DNA of 64,000 nt from contig CATOSI010000003.1 of NCBI GenBank assembly GCA_951812505.1, forward strand, positions 496,001 through 560,000, written 5' to 3'. Source of the DNA: an uncultured Dehalococcoidia bacterium (GTDB lineage: Bacteria > Chloroflexota > Dehalococcoidia > Lucifugimonadales > UBA1123). The notes beneath the pieces are model-generated. The model was not told where the DNA came from, made no database searches, and saw only the letters and a program-made list of their open reading frames with translations. Shown one piece after another: positions 15,419 through 23,877 of the stretch (position 1 is the stretch's first letter; each line of letters begins with the position of its first letter). The position numbers and the translations under genes were made by a program.

Positions 15419-16582
15419 ATGACCCTAGATCCACAGTCCGAAACAGACCGCACCGGCAACGCCGTGTTTATGTACGACGAGCGTATGTCTGAGCATACAC
15501 TTAGCGACACGCACCCCATGAAGCCGGTCCGACTCAGATACACACATGAACTCCTGGATTCCTACGGAGCGTTTGCCTCCGACAGGTCGAGAGTCGAGGG
15601 TGTCAGAGAGGCCACCAAGACCGAACTCGGGTGGTTTCACACGCCGGAGTACGTGAACGGAGTAGAGGCGATAGGCGTGGGACGCGCGGATGCCAATCCC
15701 GCCGCGTTCAACTTCGGGCCGGGCGACAATCCATACTATCCGGGCATCTACGAGGCGGCAGCGCTTTCGACGGGCGCGTCCGTCGCGGCGGCGGAAATGC
15801 TCATAGCAGGAGAAGCGGACGCGGCGTTCAATATATCGGGCGGTTTGCACCACGCGATGCCCGACCACGCCTACGGATTCTGCGTCTTCAACGATCCTGT
15901 GATCGCCATACACCGCTTCCTGCAGGAGGGGATGAAGGTAGCGTACATAGACATAGACTGTCATCACGGCGACGGAGTCCAGCACGCCTTCTACGCCACG
16001 GACAGGGTATTGACCATCTCGTTGCACGAGTCGGGCGCGTTCCTCTTTCCGGGGACAGGGTTCGTACAGGAGACTGGAACGGGCATTGGCAGGGGATACT
16101 CGGTCAACGTGCCGCTGTATCCGTACACTTCGGACGAGGTGTACCTGTGGGCATTCCGGCAGACCGTTCCGGCGCTGCTGGACGCGTTCAGGCCGGACGT
16201 GATCGTTACCCAGCTTGGGATAGATTCGCACTACCGCGACCCGATAACTCACCTCGCGCTGACAGTGCAGGGGTTTGCGGAAGCGGTGTCCGAGTTTAGC
16301 GCGGCGGCGCCGGGCAAGTGGCTTGCGCTGGGCGGAGGCGGCTACGACCTTCAGGCGGTCGCGCGTGCCTGGACTATGGCATACGGGGTCCTGTCGGGGC
16401 AGAATTTCGGGAACGATATTCCGAGCGACTACGGCAGCGAACACGGGGTGGACTCGCTGCGTGACCCGGACAATCTCGCGCTGGACGATCAGATCATCAA
16501 GGACTCGCGCACCTTCGCCGAGTCCAGCGTCCAGACCGTGCATCGGCTGATATTCCCTACGCATGGGATACGGACAGGATAG
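15419..16582 (+). CDS. Histone deacetylase / AcuC-type acyl deacetylase
   Basis: 387 residues from the ATG chosen, matching the usual 370-390 of AcuC proteins. It is an arginase-deacetylase-fold Zn hydrolase that removes acyl groups from lysines (AcuC acts on acetyl-CoA synthetase) or polyamines. Zn and catalytic motifs are visible: GGLHHAMPDHAYGFCVFND (His pair), YIDIDCHHGDGVQ (Asp-x-His), FPGTG and the C-terminal LGGGGYD. The frame is open back to 15206, but nothing before MTLDPQ resembles the family; the start is uncertain because no ribosome site is obvious (ATG at 15470 is an alternative). Its acs/acuA partners are not in the window. Confidence 0.88.
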   Translation: MTLDPQSETDRTGNAVFMYDERMSEHTLSDTHPMKPVRLRYTHELLDSYGAFASDRSRVEGVREATKTELGWFHTPEYVNGVEAIGVGRADANPAAFNFGPGDNPYYPGIYEAAALSTGASVAAAEMLIAGEADAAFNISGGLHHAMPDHAYGFCVFNDPVIAIHRFLQEGMKVAYIDIDCHHGDGVQHAFYATDRVLTISLHESGAFLFPGTGFVQETGTGIGRGYSVNVPLYPYTSDEVYLWAFRQTVPALLDAFRPDVIVTQLGIDSHYRDPITHLALTVQGFAEAVSEFSAAAPGKWLALGGGGYDLQAVARAWTMAYGVLSGQNFGNDIPSDYGSEHGVDSLRDPDNLALDDQIIKDSRTFAESSVQTVHRLIFPTHGIRTG

Positions 16583-16597
16583 AGAGGATATTCGATC

Positions 16598-17872
16598 ATG
16601 ACCGAGCGTAAAGACCGATTCAAGTCCGCAGCCAGAAACTTCTCGCAAAGCGCAAAATCCGCAGGGAAGGCCGCGTCCAAAGGCGCCAAGACTGCTGGCG
16701 ATGTCGCAGCCCGGGGCGCGAAATCAGTCGGAGACACCGCTGCTGGACACGCGAAAGCGGCGGGAGAAAACGCACGGCAAGGGATGATAACCACGGGCGA
16801 CGCGGCAACCCGCGTGGCTGGTCAGGGTATCAGGACCGTGGGGGATGGCGTTGGCGCTATCAGAGAAAGAGCGCCGAGGGATTCCGTATTTCCTGAGCAG
16901 ATCCGCAACAATCTGACCGATGCAATCGAATCGTCCAAGACTTTGAGCGGAAGTGCCAAGCGGAGGTTAAGTGCTCAATTAGGACCCGCGCTTGATAGAT
17001 TATCCAAAGATGGCATGATTGGTCAGGCACAAGCTTTTGCCATTATTCAGGGGTTGATGGCCAATCCGCAGATTTCCAGAGAGCTCAACGGTTGGTTACA
17101 TGGACTTGTCGATGGTCGTACTAATTGGGACCAAGCGATGGATGCTGTGTACAACCAGGCTCACACAGGCGGTTCGTACCATCGGCTGTTCGATGGCGGT
17201 CACACACTCTTTGGAGCGTTCCAAGCCACTAGGGAGGTCGCCGCCGACGTTAACATCTTCAAAGATGCATCGGAACTAATACAGGCATTGGCCCGGGATG
17301 CCACGACTCCCAGGGGGCTTCCACTTGTAACATGGGATCAAAATGCGTTCAACAGCTTGGCGGACTCCCTGGGAAACCTAGGGATTTCCAAGGCTTGGCT
17401 CAATGATCTGGTTTCCTACGACGTCGTGGAGTTGATAGCAGGCTCGATTGGTATTCTGGCAGTGGCGCTTAACTGGAACAACGATGATGTTGAAGAGTTT
17501 TCCAGTCTTGTAAGCGGCATGGGGCTGTCCGCTGTGGTTAGCGCCAATCCACTTATGCTGATAGTGACAGTCGTGGCTTTAGCGAGGGCATTCCATATAG
17601 CCCGGAAGTCGGGGGACTGGAAGGAGTTTTCTGACGGTCTCGCAAAAGGCGGAATCTGCACTGGGGCAGTCTTGCTAGTCATTACTAGCCTTAGTGGTCC
17701 GACTGTCGTTATCCTATTGGCTGGCCTCTGTGTAGGAATCGTCGCTCATCAGGCAACTGAGAACGTCAGTTTCGTCGAGATAGGCCAGTTCATGGTCCGC
17801 GAGATACGCAAAGCTTCGTTGACAGCGGAAAGTGCCATCGTACCGGCCAAAGATGTTGCGACCCCTGCATAA
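16598..17872 (+). CDS. Unknown protein: amphipathic Ala-rich N-terminus and C-terminal membrane segments
   Basis: 424 residues, not recognised. Residues 8-95 form a long amphipathic helix with an 11-residue-like rhythm (SAGKAASKGAK, TAGDVAARGAK, SVGDTAAGHAK, AAGENARQGM), reminiscent of LEA or apolipoprotein-like sequences. A central helical domain follows (about 95-280), with FGAFQATREVAADVNIFKDA. Three hydrophobic stretches near the C-terminus (about 284-297, 306-332 and 351-378) predict membrane insertion. It starts 15 bp after the deacetylase stop, with AGAGAGG ahead of the ATG, but its base composition (more A/T, for example many AAT, TTA and AAA codons) is unlike the deacetylase and suggests acquisition from elsewhere. 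Convergent with the next gene (20 bp gap). Confidence 0.8.
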   Translation: MTERKDRFKSAARNFSQSAKSAGKAASKGAKTAGDVAARGAKSVGDTAAGHAKAAGENARQGMITTGDAATRVAGQGIRTVGDGVGAIRERAPRDSVFPEQIRNNLTDAIESSKTLSGSAKRRLSAQLGPALDRLSKDGMIGQAQAFAIIQGLMANPQISRELNGWLHGLVDGRTNWDQAMDAVYNQAHTGGSYHRLFDGGHTLFGAFQATREVAADVNIFKDASELIQALARDATTPRGLPLVTWDQNAFNSLADSLGNLGISKAWLNDLVSYDVVELIAGSIGILAVALNWNNDDVEEFSSLVSGMGLSAVVSANPLMLIVTVVALARAFHIARKSGDWKEFSDGLAKGGICTGAVLLVITSLSGPTVVILLAGLCVGIVAHQATENVSFVEIGQFMVREIRKASLTAESAIVPAKDVATPA

Positions 17873-17892
17873 ATCTCAAGCGAAAGAGTGCC

Positions 17893-18798
17893 TCATACTT
17901 CCGTGTCGGCCAGCGCCCAGCGGAGCGCGTCCTCCAAGTCCGAGTGGCGGAACTCGAAGCCGCTGGTGATGAGTTTCGTGGGCGCGGCGCGGACGCTGGC
18001 CAGGAGCATGTCGGTTATCTCGCCCTGGGTTATTCTGAGCGCGAATCCAGGTACCGGGAACAGGGCCGGCCTTCTCAGCATCCTGCCCATCGTCCGGGTG
18101 AACTCTGAGTTGGTGACCGGGTTGGGCGAGCACAGATTCACCGGGCCGCTGAGGTCGTCGCGGTCCAGTATCCATTCCATGGCGCGGATGATGTCCTCCC
18201 TGGAGATCCAGCTAAGGTACTGCGCTCCTGAGCCGAGTCTGCCGCCAAGTCCCAACTTGAAAATCGGGCCAACGGTCGCCACCATGCCGCCCGCGGCGGT
18301 AAGTACCACGCTGATCCTCATATTGGCCACACGGATTCCGGCGTCCGAAGCGGGAGCCGTCGCGTTCTCCCACTCCACGCTGACATCGGCGAGAAAGTCC
18401 GAGCCGGGCGCGGCGTCTTCGGTCAGGATTTCGTCGCCCCTGTCTCCGTAGTAGCCGGTGGCGGAGGCACAGGCAAAGACTTTAGGAGGACTGTCCAGCC
18501 CGGCGAGCGCGTTTGCTAGTAACTCCGCGCTTCTCACTCTGCTGTCCCTGATACGTGCCTTTTGATCGGCAGACCAGCGACCGGATGCGACATTTTCGCC
18601 GGATAAGTGGACTGCCGCGTCGAATCCCTCCAGCCTCCGCGCGTCGAGAGAGCCGGACGCCGGGTCCCATGCGATGCCGCTCGAGGCTCCTGATGAGTTC
18701 GGACGCACCAGCCTTGTAATACTGTGTCCCGATGACTCAAGACTTCTCACCAAAGCCGTTCCGATAAGCCCACTCGAACCTGATATGAGGACTTTCAT
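17893..18798 (-). CDS. TIGR01777 family epimerase-like oxidoreductase
   Basis: 301 residues. The N-terminal Rossmann motif ISGSSGLIGTAL (residues 5-16), VHLSGENVASGRW (about 68-80), and SATGYYGDRGDE (about 112-123) with the Tyr of the SDR catalytic pair mark the atypical extended-SDR family TIGR01777 (YfcH/SULA-like). The C-terminal DUF1731 domain (RRPALFPVPGFALRITQGEIT... GFEFRHSDLEDALRWAL) is complete. Members are NAD(P)-dependent, plant homologues are tied to plastid division, and bacterial substrates are unknown. The ATG lies at the gene edge and no operon partner is seen on this strand. Confidence 0.92.
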   Translation of the reverse strand: MKVLISGSSGLIGTALVRSLESSGHSITRLVRPNSSGASSGIAWDPASGSLDARRLEGFDAAVHLSGENVASGRWSADQKARIRDSRVRSAELLANALAGLDSPPKVFACASATGYYGDRGDEILTEDAAPGSDFLADVSVEWENATAPASDAGIRVANMRISVVLTAAGGMVATVGPIFKLGLGGRLGSGAQYLSWISREDIIRAMEWILDRDDLSGPVNLCSPNPVTNSEFTRTMGRMLRRPALFPVPGFALRITQGEITDMLLASVRAAPTKLITSGFEFRHSDLEDALRWALADTEV

Positions 18799-18944
18799 GC
18801 TCTACTCCGCAACGCGCGCTAATTCGTGGACAATTCCTGTGAGTCACTTATATTCATCGCGACATCCTTTCGTCAAGAAGTCAGTGCCTTCTGAAGTCTT
18901 CGCCAGTTTCTCATAGGACTACATATCTACCTCCCATATCCGCT

Positions 18945-19256
18945 ATGATACGAACATGCAAACTAATAGCGTCACTAGACCCTCCGTATGCGCGAAATGT
19001 AAACTTAGGTCTGACAATTCTCCGAAAAGAGCGAGTCCCTGTGACTTCCCAGACCTGTCTTCCGACCTTCACATGGTTTCTAGTGGATGAAGATGGCCGC
19101 CCGGCTGGGCAGATGCGCCGCCCCGTTTTGCCCGAAGCCGGGATGAGTTTCGCGGCGGAGGGCAAATTCGAGGAGGCCGATATAGTGGAAGTCGTCGAAT
19201 TGAGGCCCACGTGTTCGATGCGGCGATTCAGAGTAATCATAAGAGTTATCCGATAG
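18945..19256 (+). CDS. Small hypothetical protein, weakly supported
   Basis: Up to 103 residues, or 71 if a GTG at 19041 is used. The second half has a protein-like pattern (FTWFLVDEDGRPAG, FEEADIVEVVELRPTCSMRRF) and coding-like codon use, while the first 30 codons do not, so the internal GTG is the more likely start. It ends 24 bases before the SRPBCC gene, in the same frame, and may be co-transcribed with it. A weak TGGACA-N16-TATATT promoter candidate lies at 18827-18854. No family recognised; it could be a chance frame. Confidence 0.35.
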   Translation: MIRTCKLIASLDPPYARNVNLGLTILRKERVPVTSQTCLPTFTWFLVDEDGRPAGQMRRPVLPEAGMSFAAEGKFEEADIVEVVELRPTCSMRRFRVIIRVIR

Positions 19257-19280
19257 ACAGCGCGTTCAAAGCGAGAAATA

Positions 19281-19709
19281 TTGAGAGTAGAGACGACTAT
19301 CACCATCAACCGCCCGGTAGAAGAGGTCATGGGATTTCTGACCAAGATAGAGAACCTTCCGAGTTGGGCTGAAAACATCGTGGAGGCGGAGCAGACATCG
19401 CAAGGTCCCGTGGGACGCGGAACGACCTGCCGCATTGTGAGCGAAGTGATGCAGCGCAGACTGTCGCACGAGTTTGCGGTAACTGAATTCAGCCCCGGTG
19501 AAAGCTATTCAGCTCACAGCACTGACGGTCCCTTCCCAATGAGCCTGACTTACAGTATCAGCCCAATGGACGGAGGGTCGAGGCTTCACTCCGTATCCGA
19601 AGTCAGACTGACGGGGCTGATGGCGCTGGCCGAGTCCGCCATGAGCGCGAGAGCCCAGGCACGCTTCGAGTCCGACCACCAAAACCTCAAGCGCATCCTG
19701 GAATCCTGA
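19281..19709 (+). CDS. SRPBCC (polyketide cyclase/START-like) protein
   Basis: 142 residues with the helix-grip layout: VETTITINRPVEEVMGFLTKIENLPSWAENIVEAEQTS at the start, a beta-rich middle and a long C-terminal helix (ALAESAMSARAQARFESDHQNLKRILES). These ~145-residue single-domain proteins bind hydrophobic ligands; function here is unknown. There is no ATG; a TTG at 19281 is the only start that keeps the first beta strand, with a poor ribosome site. It is followed 9 bases later by the ABC-F gene and probably belongs to the same transcript. Confidence 0.82.
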   Translation: MRVETTITINRPVEEVMGFLTKIENLPSWAENIVEAEQTSQGPVGRGTTCRIVSEVMQRRLSHEFAVTEFSPGESYSAHSTDGPFPMSLTYSISPMDGGSRLHSVSEVRLTGLMALAESAMSARAQARFESDHQNLKRILES

Positions 19710-19718
19710 GACACTGAA

Positions 19719-21608
19719 ATGCTGCTGACTGCCTCACAACTCAAGCTATTCTACGGCGAAATGGAGATATTCGCCGACGTGAGCGTCGAGGTTGGCGAAC
19801 ATGCCCGGGTCGGTCTGGTAGGCCCGAATGGAAGCGGAAAGACGTCGCTTCTGCGAGTTCTGACCGGCAGTCTAGAGCCCGACGGCGGTTACGTTTCAGC
19901 CGGACCGGGACTGCGAATAGCGTATGTTTCCCAGATGCCGGAACACGACGCACCGGGGACGCTGCGCGATGAAGTACAGTCCGCATTTCAGAAGCTGTTC
20001 GACCTCGAAGACGAGCTTGCCGCCAGCGCTCTGGAAATCCAGCAGCGCGAGGGGGCAGACCGGCGACGGGCCGAAACGCGATACGCCCGACTGCTCGAAG
20101 AGTACGAGGCTCTGGGAGGTTATGACTACGAGAGCAGTATGGATCGAGTAGTAGAAGGTGTGGGGATGCCGCTGGATACGCTGGATACGCCCGCGGTGGC
20201 GGCCAGCGGTGGCGAACGTACCCGGGCAGCGCTGGCCCGCGCACTCCTCATGGACCCCGACCTGCTTGTGCTGGACGAGCCCACCAACTACCTCGACTTC
20301 GACGGCCTGAATTGGCTGGAAGACTTCCTGTCCGGCTTCAAGTACGCCGCGGTCGTAGTGTCCCACGACCGATACTTCCTCGACCGCGTGTGCTCTGAGA
20401 TCTGGGAGATGGAGCGCGGGAGAGTCCAGAGATTTCCGGGAAACTACTCGCAGTACCGGGAGTTGAAGCACGCTCAGGTCGAACGACAGCAGAAGGAGTT
20501 CGAGCGGCAGCAGGAATATATAGCTAAAGAAGAGTTCTTCATCCAGAGATATAAGGCCGGACAGCGTTCCCGCGAGGCCAGGGGACGTGAGAAGCGACTG
20601 GCCAGGCTGGAACGATTCGAGGCTCCACAGAACGAAAAGACCGTGTCCATAAACGCGGCGAGCTCGTCCCGGACCGGACGCATCGCGCTGAGACTGCATG
20701 ATCTTTCAGTCGGGTTCGCGGACGGCGATACGCATACGACGCTGCTCACCCTGCCCGACATAGATCTCGAGAGCAGTTCTCGAACCGCAGTAGTCGGAGC
20801 CAACGGCATCGGAAAGACGACACTGCTCAGAACGATTCTCGGTGAGCAGCCGCCTATTTCAGGCACGGTTACGCTTGGCCACAACGTGCAGACCGGGTAT
20901 CTGAACCAGGGGACATGGAATCTGCCCGACGACAAGAATGTACTGGACGCCTTTCTGGAGATCCGCAATCTGCCCATTGGAGAGGCGAGGGACTATCTCG
21001 CGCGCTTTCTGTTCCAGGGGGACGATGTGTTCAAGCAGGTCAGAGCTCTGTCCGGCGGCGAGCGCACACGCCTGTCTCTTGCCAGGCTGCTGATTACCTA
21101 CCCCAATGTGCTGGTGCTGGACGAGCCCACAACTCACCTCGACATAGCCAGCCGGGAGGCGCTGGAAGAGACGCTTGAGTCGTTCGACGGGACGATGTTG
21201 TTCGTGTCCCACGACCGCCACTTCATTGGATTGATGGCCGAGCAGATATGGTCAATCGAAGAAGGCACGGTTCGCCCATTCAACGGCGGATTCGTGGAAT
21301 GGATGCGCGTGAATCGGCCACCTGAACCGGAGCCGGTATCGAAGCGCGCCCGCGCAAGGCATCGAAGGCGGGAACGCGAGTCTCGCAAGCAGGAGCGAAA
21401 GTCGAAGGCCGCCACGCAGATACAGACGGTTGACTACGAGAGCCTGATTCAAGAGCTCGAGACAAAGATGTCCGACATCGAGAAGAATCTCGAAACCGCC
21501 TCGGCCCGGCAGGATACGGACGCGATAGCGCGGCTCGGGCAAGAGTACGCGGAAACTCAGAAGGAAATCGAGGACGCATGGGAGCGGTGGACACTCGCGT
21601 CCGGCTAG
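19719..21608 (+). CDS. ABC-F family ribosome-associated ATPase
   Basis: 629 residues with two nucleotide-binding domains and no membrane part. Walker A motifs are GPNGSGKTS (about 34-42) and GANGIGKTT (about 360-368); the signatures are SGGERTRAALARALL and SGGERTRLSLARLL; Walker B strands DLLVLDEPTNYLD and NVLVLDEPTTHLD are followed by SHDRYF and SHDRHF. An arm-and-linker region lies between the domains (about 245-310, rich in Gln/Arg/Glu), and a C-terminal coiled coil (about 570-629) is present, as in Uup/EttA-like proteins. ABC-F proteins act in the ribosomal E site to relieve stalls or protect from antibiotics. Subgroup not assigned. Confidence 0.95.
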   Translation: MLLTASQLKLFYGEMEIFADVSVEVGEHARVGLVGPNGSGKTSLLRVLTGSLEPDGGYVSAGPGLRIAYVSQMPEHDAPGTLRDEVQSAFQKLFDLEDELAASALEIQQREGADRRRAETRYARLLEEYEALGGYDYESSMDRVVEGVGMPLDTLDTPAVAASGGERTRAALARALLMDPDLLVLDEPTNYLDFDGLNWLEDFLSGFKYAAVVVSHDRYFLDRVCSEIWEMERGRVQRFPGNYSQYRELKHAQVERQQKEFERQQEYIAKEEFFIQRYKAGQRSREARGREKRLARLERFEAPQNEKTVSINAASSSRTGRIALRLHDLSVGFADGDTHTTLLTLPDIDLESSSRTAVVGANGIGKTTLLRTILGEQPPISGTVTLGHNVQTGYLNQGTWNLPDDKNVLDAFLEIRNLPIGEARDYLARFLFQGDDVFKQVRALSGGERTRLSLARLLITYPNVLVLDEPTTHLDIASREALEETLESFDGTMLFVSHDRHFIGLMAEQIWSIEEGTVRPFNGGFVEWMRVNRPPEPEPVSKRARARHRRRERESRKQERKSKAATQIQTVDYESLIQELETKMSDIEKNLETASARQDTDAIARLGQEYAETQKEIEDAWERWTLASG

Positions 21609-21643
21609 TATGGCGCGAGGAAAAACGGCTTCACCGCCCTTAA

Positions 21644-21665
21644 AAAGCGTTGGCCCCAACGCTTT
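21644..21665. terminator. Hairpin downstream of the ABC-F gene
   Basis: AAAGCGTTG-GCCC-CAACGCTTT, a perfect 9-bp stem with a 4-base loop 35 bases after the ABC-F stop. On the plus strand no T run follows; on the minus strand the stem is followed by TTTTTAA. Terminator role on the plus strand is therefore only likely. Confidence 0.4.
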
Positions 21666-21734
21666 GATTAAGTCCATGTGGGTTTACTTCGCCGAGATAC
21701 GGGTAAATATGTCTCTACTTTTCGCGTGTAAAAA

Positions 21735-21822
21735 AGTCCCTGTGCCGCGGCGTTCCCTGATATAATCTACATATATAAGAAGCGACGACACTATTTTCGT
21801 ACACATGGTAGCGGCAGGGACT
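21735..21822 (+). promoter_or_regulatory. Extended -10 promoter between inverted-repeat arms
   Basis: TGATATAAT at 21758-21766 is a perfect extended -10 element for the NYN gene. It sits between AGTCCCTGTGCCGC (21735-21748) and GCGGCAGGGACT (21811-21822), which are inverse complements apart from a two-base gap. The arms could be two half-sites for a regulator, or a hairpin in a longer transcript. Confidence 0.45.
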
Positions 21823-21906
21823 GTCACGCCTCGCAGACACTCTTGACCAAGCGGGCGTAGCAGTTTTGTGTTAGTTCCTCTGGCGAGTTTCAGGTGAGAT
21901 AGGTTG

Positions 21907-23118
21907 ATGAAGGAAGACGGGAACCGCGAAATAGCCCTCCTTCTGGATTGGGAGAACATCCGGTTCGGGTTGCAGCAGCAGAACCTCGCGCCGAATATAA
22001 GCGCGATAATGGAAGAGGCGCAGGCTCTGGGCAGGGTTGTGGTCGCCAGAGCATACGCTGACTTTCAAAATCACATTATGTTCAACGACCCTCGGCGTCT
22101 GTACGCGGCTGGAATCGAGCCGGTGTACGTGCCCGGGCGCGTCTATCAGAACGATCAGGACGGAATCGTCTCATCCGTGCGCAAGAACAGCGTGGATGTG
22201 AAACTGACGGCGGACTGCGTGGAGTTCTGTTACAGGTATCCCAACATAGACGCCTATATGCTGGTTTCCGGCGACGGCGATTTCATACATCTGGTCAAGA
22301 CTCTCAGGCCGTATGGCAAGTTCGTCGCCATAGTGGCGCTGAGCTGGACCGCGTCTCCAAGGCTCACTGAGAGCGCGGACTGGGTGAAGTTCTACGACCT
22401 CGATGTGGAGCCGTCAGTGCAGCGAATGATGACCGCGTCGCTGCCGGACGCCGACAAGCCATCGGTGGGGCCGATCACGGACGATCTCAAGCAGGTTTAT
22501 GAAGCTATAAGAGATATAACAAACGACCAGAAGGGTCCTATCGTACTGGCAGCGCTGAAGCCATTGCTTTCACACCGAGTCAGGGACTTCGACGAGAGCA
22601 AGTTCGGACACACCAGGTTCAAGCCCCTGGTTATGGATGCCTACGACAGGGGCTATGTGAAGGTGGTCACGGAGGGACTGGTGGACTGGGTAATGTCCAC
22701 CGGAGCAGATTTCGGCAGCATCGAGGATGACGCCGAAGCCATAGAATTCGACAGTACCCGGCCCGTTTTCAGAAACGAACTCGGAGACGACGACAGCTAT
22801 GACATGGTATCGGGCGGAATTACGCAGGACACAATAAAGTTCTGCGACAGTCTTGAACAGCGCAGTCGCTATATAACGTTCAGGTATCTTACGCAGAACC
22901 TCAGCCAGCAGCCATGGATGCAGTTGGACTTCGACTACCTTGTTCGAGCGATGAATAAAGCCATAGAGGACGGGCTTTTCACGAGGGAGACCTACGAGGA
23001 CTTCGACGAGTACTCCGGCTACATCCGCCGCCTGCCTACGCTGAAGCTGAACCGCGACCATCCGGACGTGAAGGAAGCGCTCCAGACCGCAACCGCCGAC
23101 TTGGAAGGCCGCCCCTGA
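21907..23118 (+). CDS. NYN domain (LabA-like) RNase with C-terminal helical domains
   Basis: 403 residues. The N-terminal 160 residues are a PIN-like NYN domain: LLLDWENIRFGL (first acidic residue about D14), KNSVDVKLTADCVEF and MLVSGDGDFIHLVKTLRPYGK carry the acidic metal-binding positions of LabA/Limkain-b1 RNases. The segment from about 185 (ITDDLKQVYEAIRDITNDQKGPIVLAALKPLL...) resembles an OST-HTH/LOTUS winged helix, the usual partner of bacterial NYN domains, and a similar unit may follow near 300-370. It probably cleaves or processes structured RNA. The ATG at 21907 is preferred over the TTG just before it. Convergent with thpR (8-bp gap). Confidence 0.88.
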   Translation: MKEDGNREIALLLDWENIRFGLQQQNLAPNISAIMEEAQALGRVVVARAYADFQNHIMFNDPRRLYAAGIEPVYVPGRVYQNDQDGIVSSVRKNSVDVKLTADCVEFCYRYPNIDAYMLVSGDGDFIHLVKTLRPYGKFVAIVALSWTASPRLTESADWVKFYDLDVEPSVQRMMTASLPDADKPSVGPITDDLKQVYEAIRDITNDQKGPIVLAALKPLLSHRVRDFDESKFGHTRFKPLVMDAYDRGYVKVVTEGLVDWVMSTGADFGSIEDDAEAIEFDSTRPVFRNELGDDDSYDMVSGGITQDTIKFCDSLEQRSRYITFRYLTQNLSQQPWMQLDFDYLVRAMNKAIEDGLFTRETYEDFDEYSGYIRRLPTLKLNRDHPDVKEALQTATADLEGRP

Positions 23119-23126
23119 GAAAGAGG

Positions 23127-23726
23127 TCAGTCGCCAGCCAATCCAACGGTGTAAATCGGTTCGTAGATGGCTCCGTCCGGGCGCAGGATGCTTCGTATCA
23201 GGCTGATGCACTCTACCCGAATTGGCGGGCGGGCGTATTCATGCGAGAATAGGGTGTCTGTCACTCTTCGTCTGTCGTAGCGCGATACGCTGTCCCGAAT
23301 TCGCCCGGCGGTAATGTGCGGATTGAATCTCCGGCGTTCGCGCCTGAATCCCAGGTCCGACAGATTTCGCTCAACAGCCTGCTGAAGTCGTTTCAGGCGC
23401 TTGAAGTCGCCCGCAACTCCGACCCACAACACGCGGGCAGCGCCAGGATTTGGGAAGACTCCGGTGTCTCCGAGCGAAAGGTCGAACGGCGTTGCCGCCG
23501 ATGCGGCAGCGTCCATAGCGGACTGAATTTCCGGTACCAGGTCGGCGTTCACGTCTCCCAGGAACTTGAGTGTCAGGTGAATGCCATTTGGCCTGACCGT
23601 TCGCACTCCCCTCACGCCGAGGGCGTCTATCTCGGACACCAGGTCCGCGAACTCGGTCTTCACTTCATCGGGAAGCTCTACCGCTACGAACACTCTTATC
23701 TGTTTGACACTCGTGCGTTCAGTCAT
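23127..23726 (-). CDS. thpR: RNA 2',3'-cyclic phosphodiesterase
   Basis: 199 residues, the usual size of the LigT/ThpR 2H phosphoesterases. Two H-x-T-x motifs are present: HLTL (about 50-53) in NGIHLTLKFLGDV and HITA (about 136-139) in FNPHITAGRIRD. It begins IRVFVAVELPDEVK, the canonical start of the family. These enzymes hydrolyse 2',3'-cyclic phosphate RNA ends to 2'-phosphates. It lies downstream of a REP-like repeat and beside an NYN-type RNase on the opposite strand, but convergently, so the RNA theme may be coincidental. Confidence 0.94.
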   Translation of the reverse strand: MTERTSVKQIRVFVAVELPDEVKTEFADLVSEIDALGVRGVRTVRPNGIHLTLKFLGDVNADLVPEIQSAMDAAASAATPFDLSLGDTGVFPNPGAARVLWVGVAGDFKRLKRLQQAVERNLSDLGFRRERRRFNPHITAGRIRDSVSRYDRRRVTDTLFSHEYARPPIRVECISLIRSILRPDGAIYEPIYTVGLAGD

Positions 23727-23767
23727 CTAGTACAGCGTCCGGCTAGTTTTCCCTTTCATACGCCTAC

Positions 23768-23800
23768 CCACCCCTGGGCTCCCGCCTTCGCGGGAATGAC
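23768..23800. repeat. REP-like palindromic repeat, short copy
   Basis: CCCCTGGGCTCCCGCCTTCGCGGGAATGAC variant between the haloalkane dehalogenase stop and the thpR start (both minus strand). Confidence 0.85.
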
Positions 23801-23877
23801 GTTTGCTACACAAAGGTCTCCTCTCGCGGGAAAGTCAGCTAGTCGCTGGAGTGCGAGATTCTGACACGAGAATGGCA

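Larger units (their letters stand above)
21609..21906. other. Intergenic region with promoter and inverted repeats
   Basis: No gene. It holds a 9-bp-stem hairpin at 21644-21665, an extended -10 promoter at 21758-21766, an imperfect inverted repeat that flanks that promoter, and a leader of about 130 bases before the NYN gene. Confidence 0.6.
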
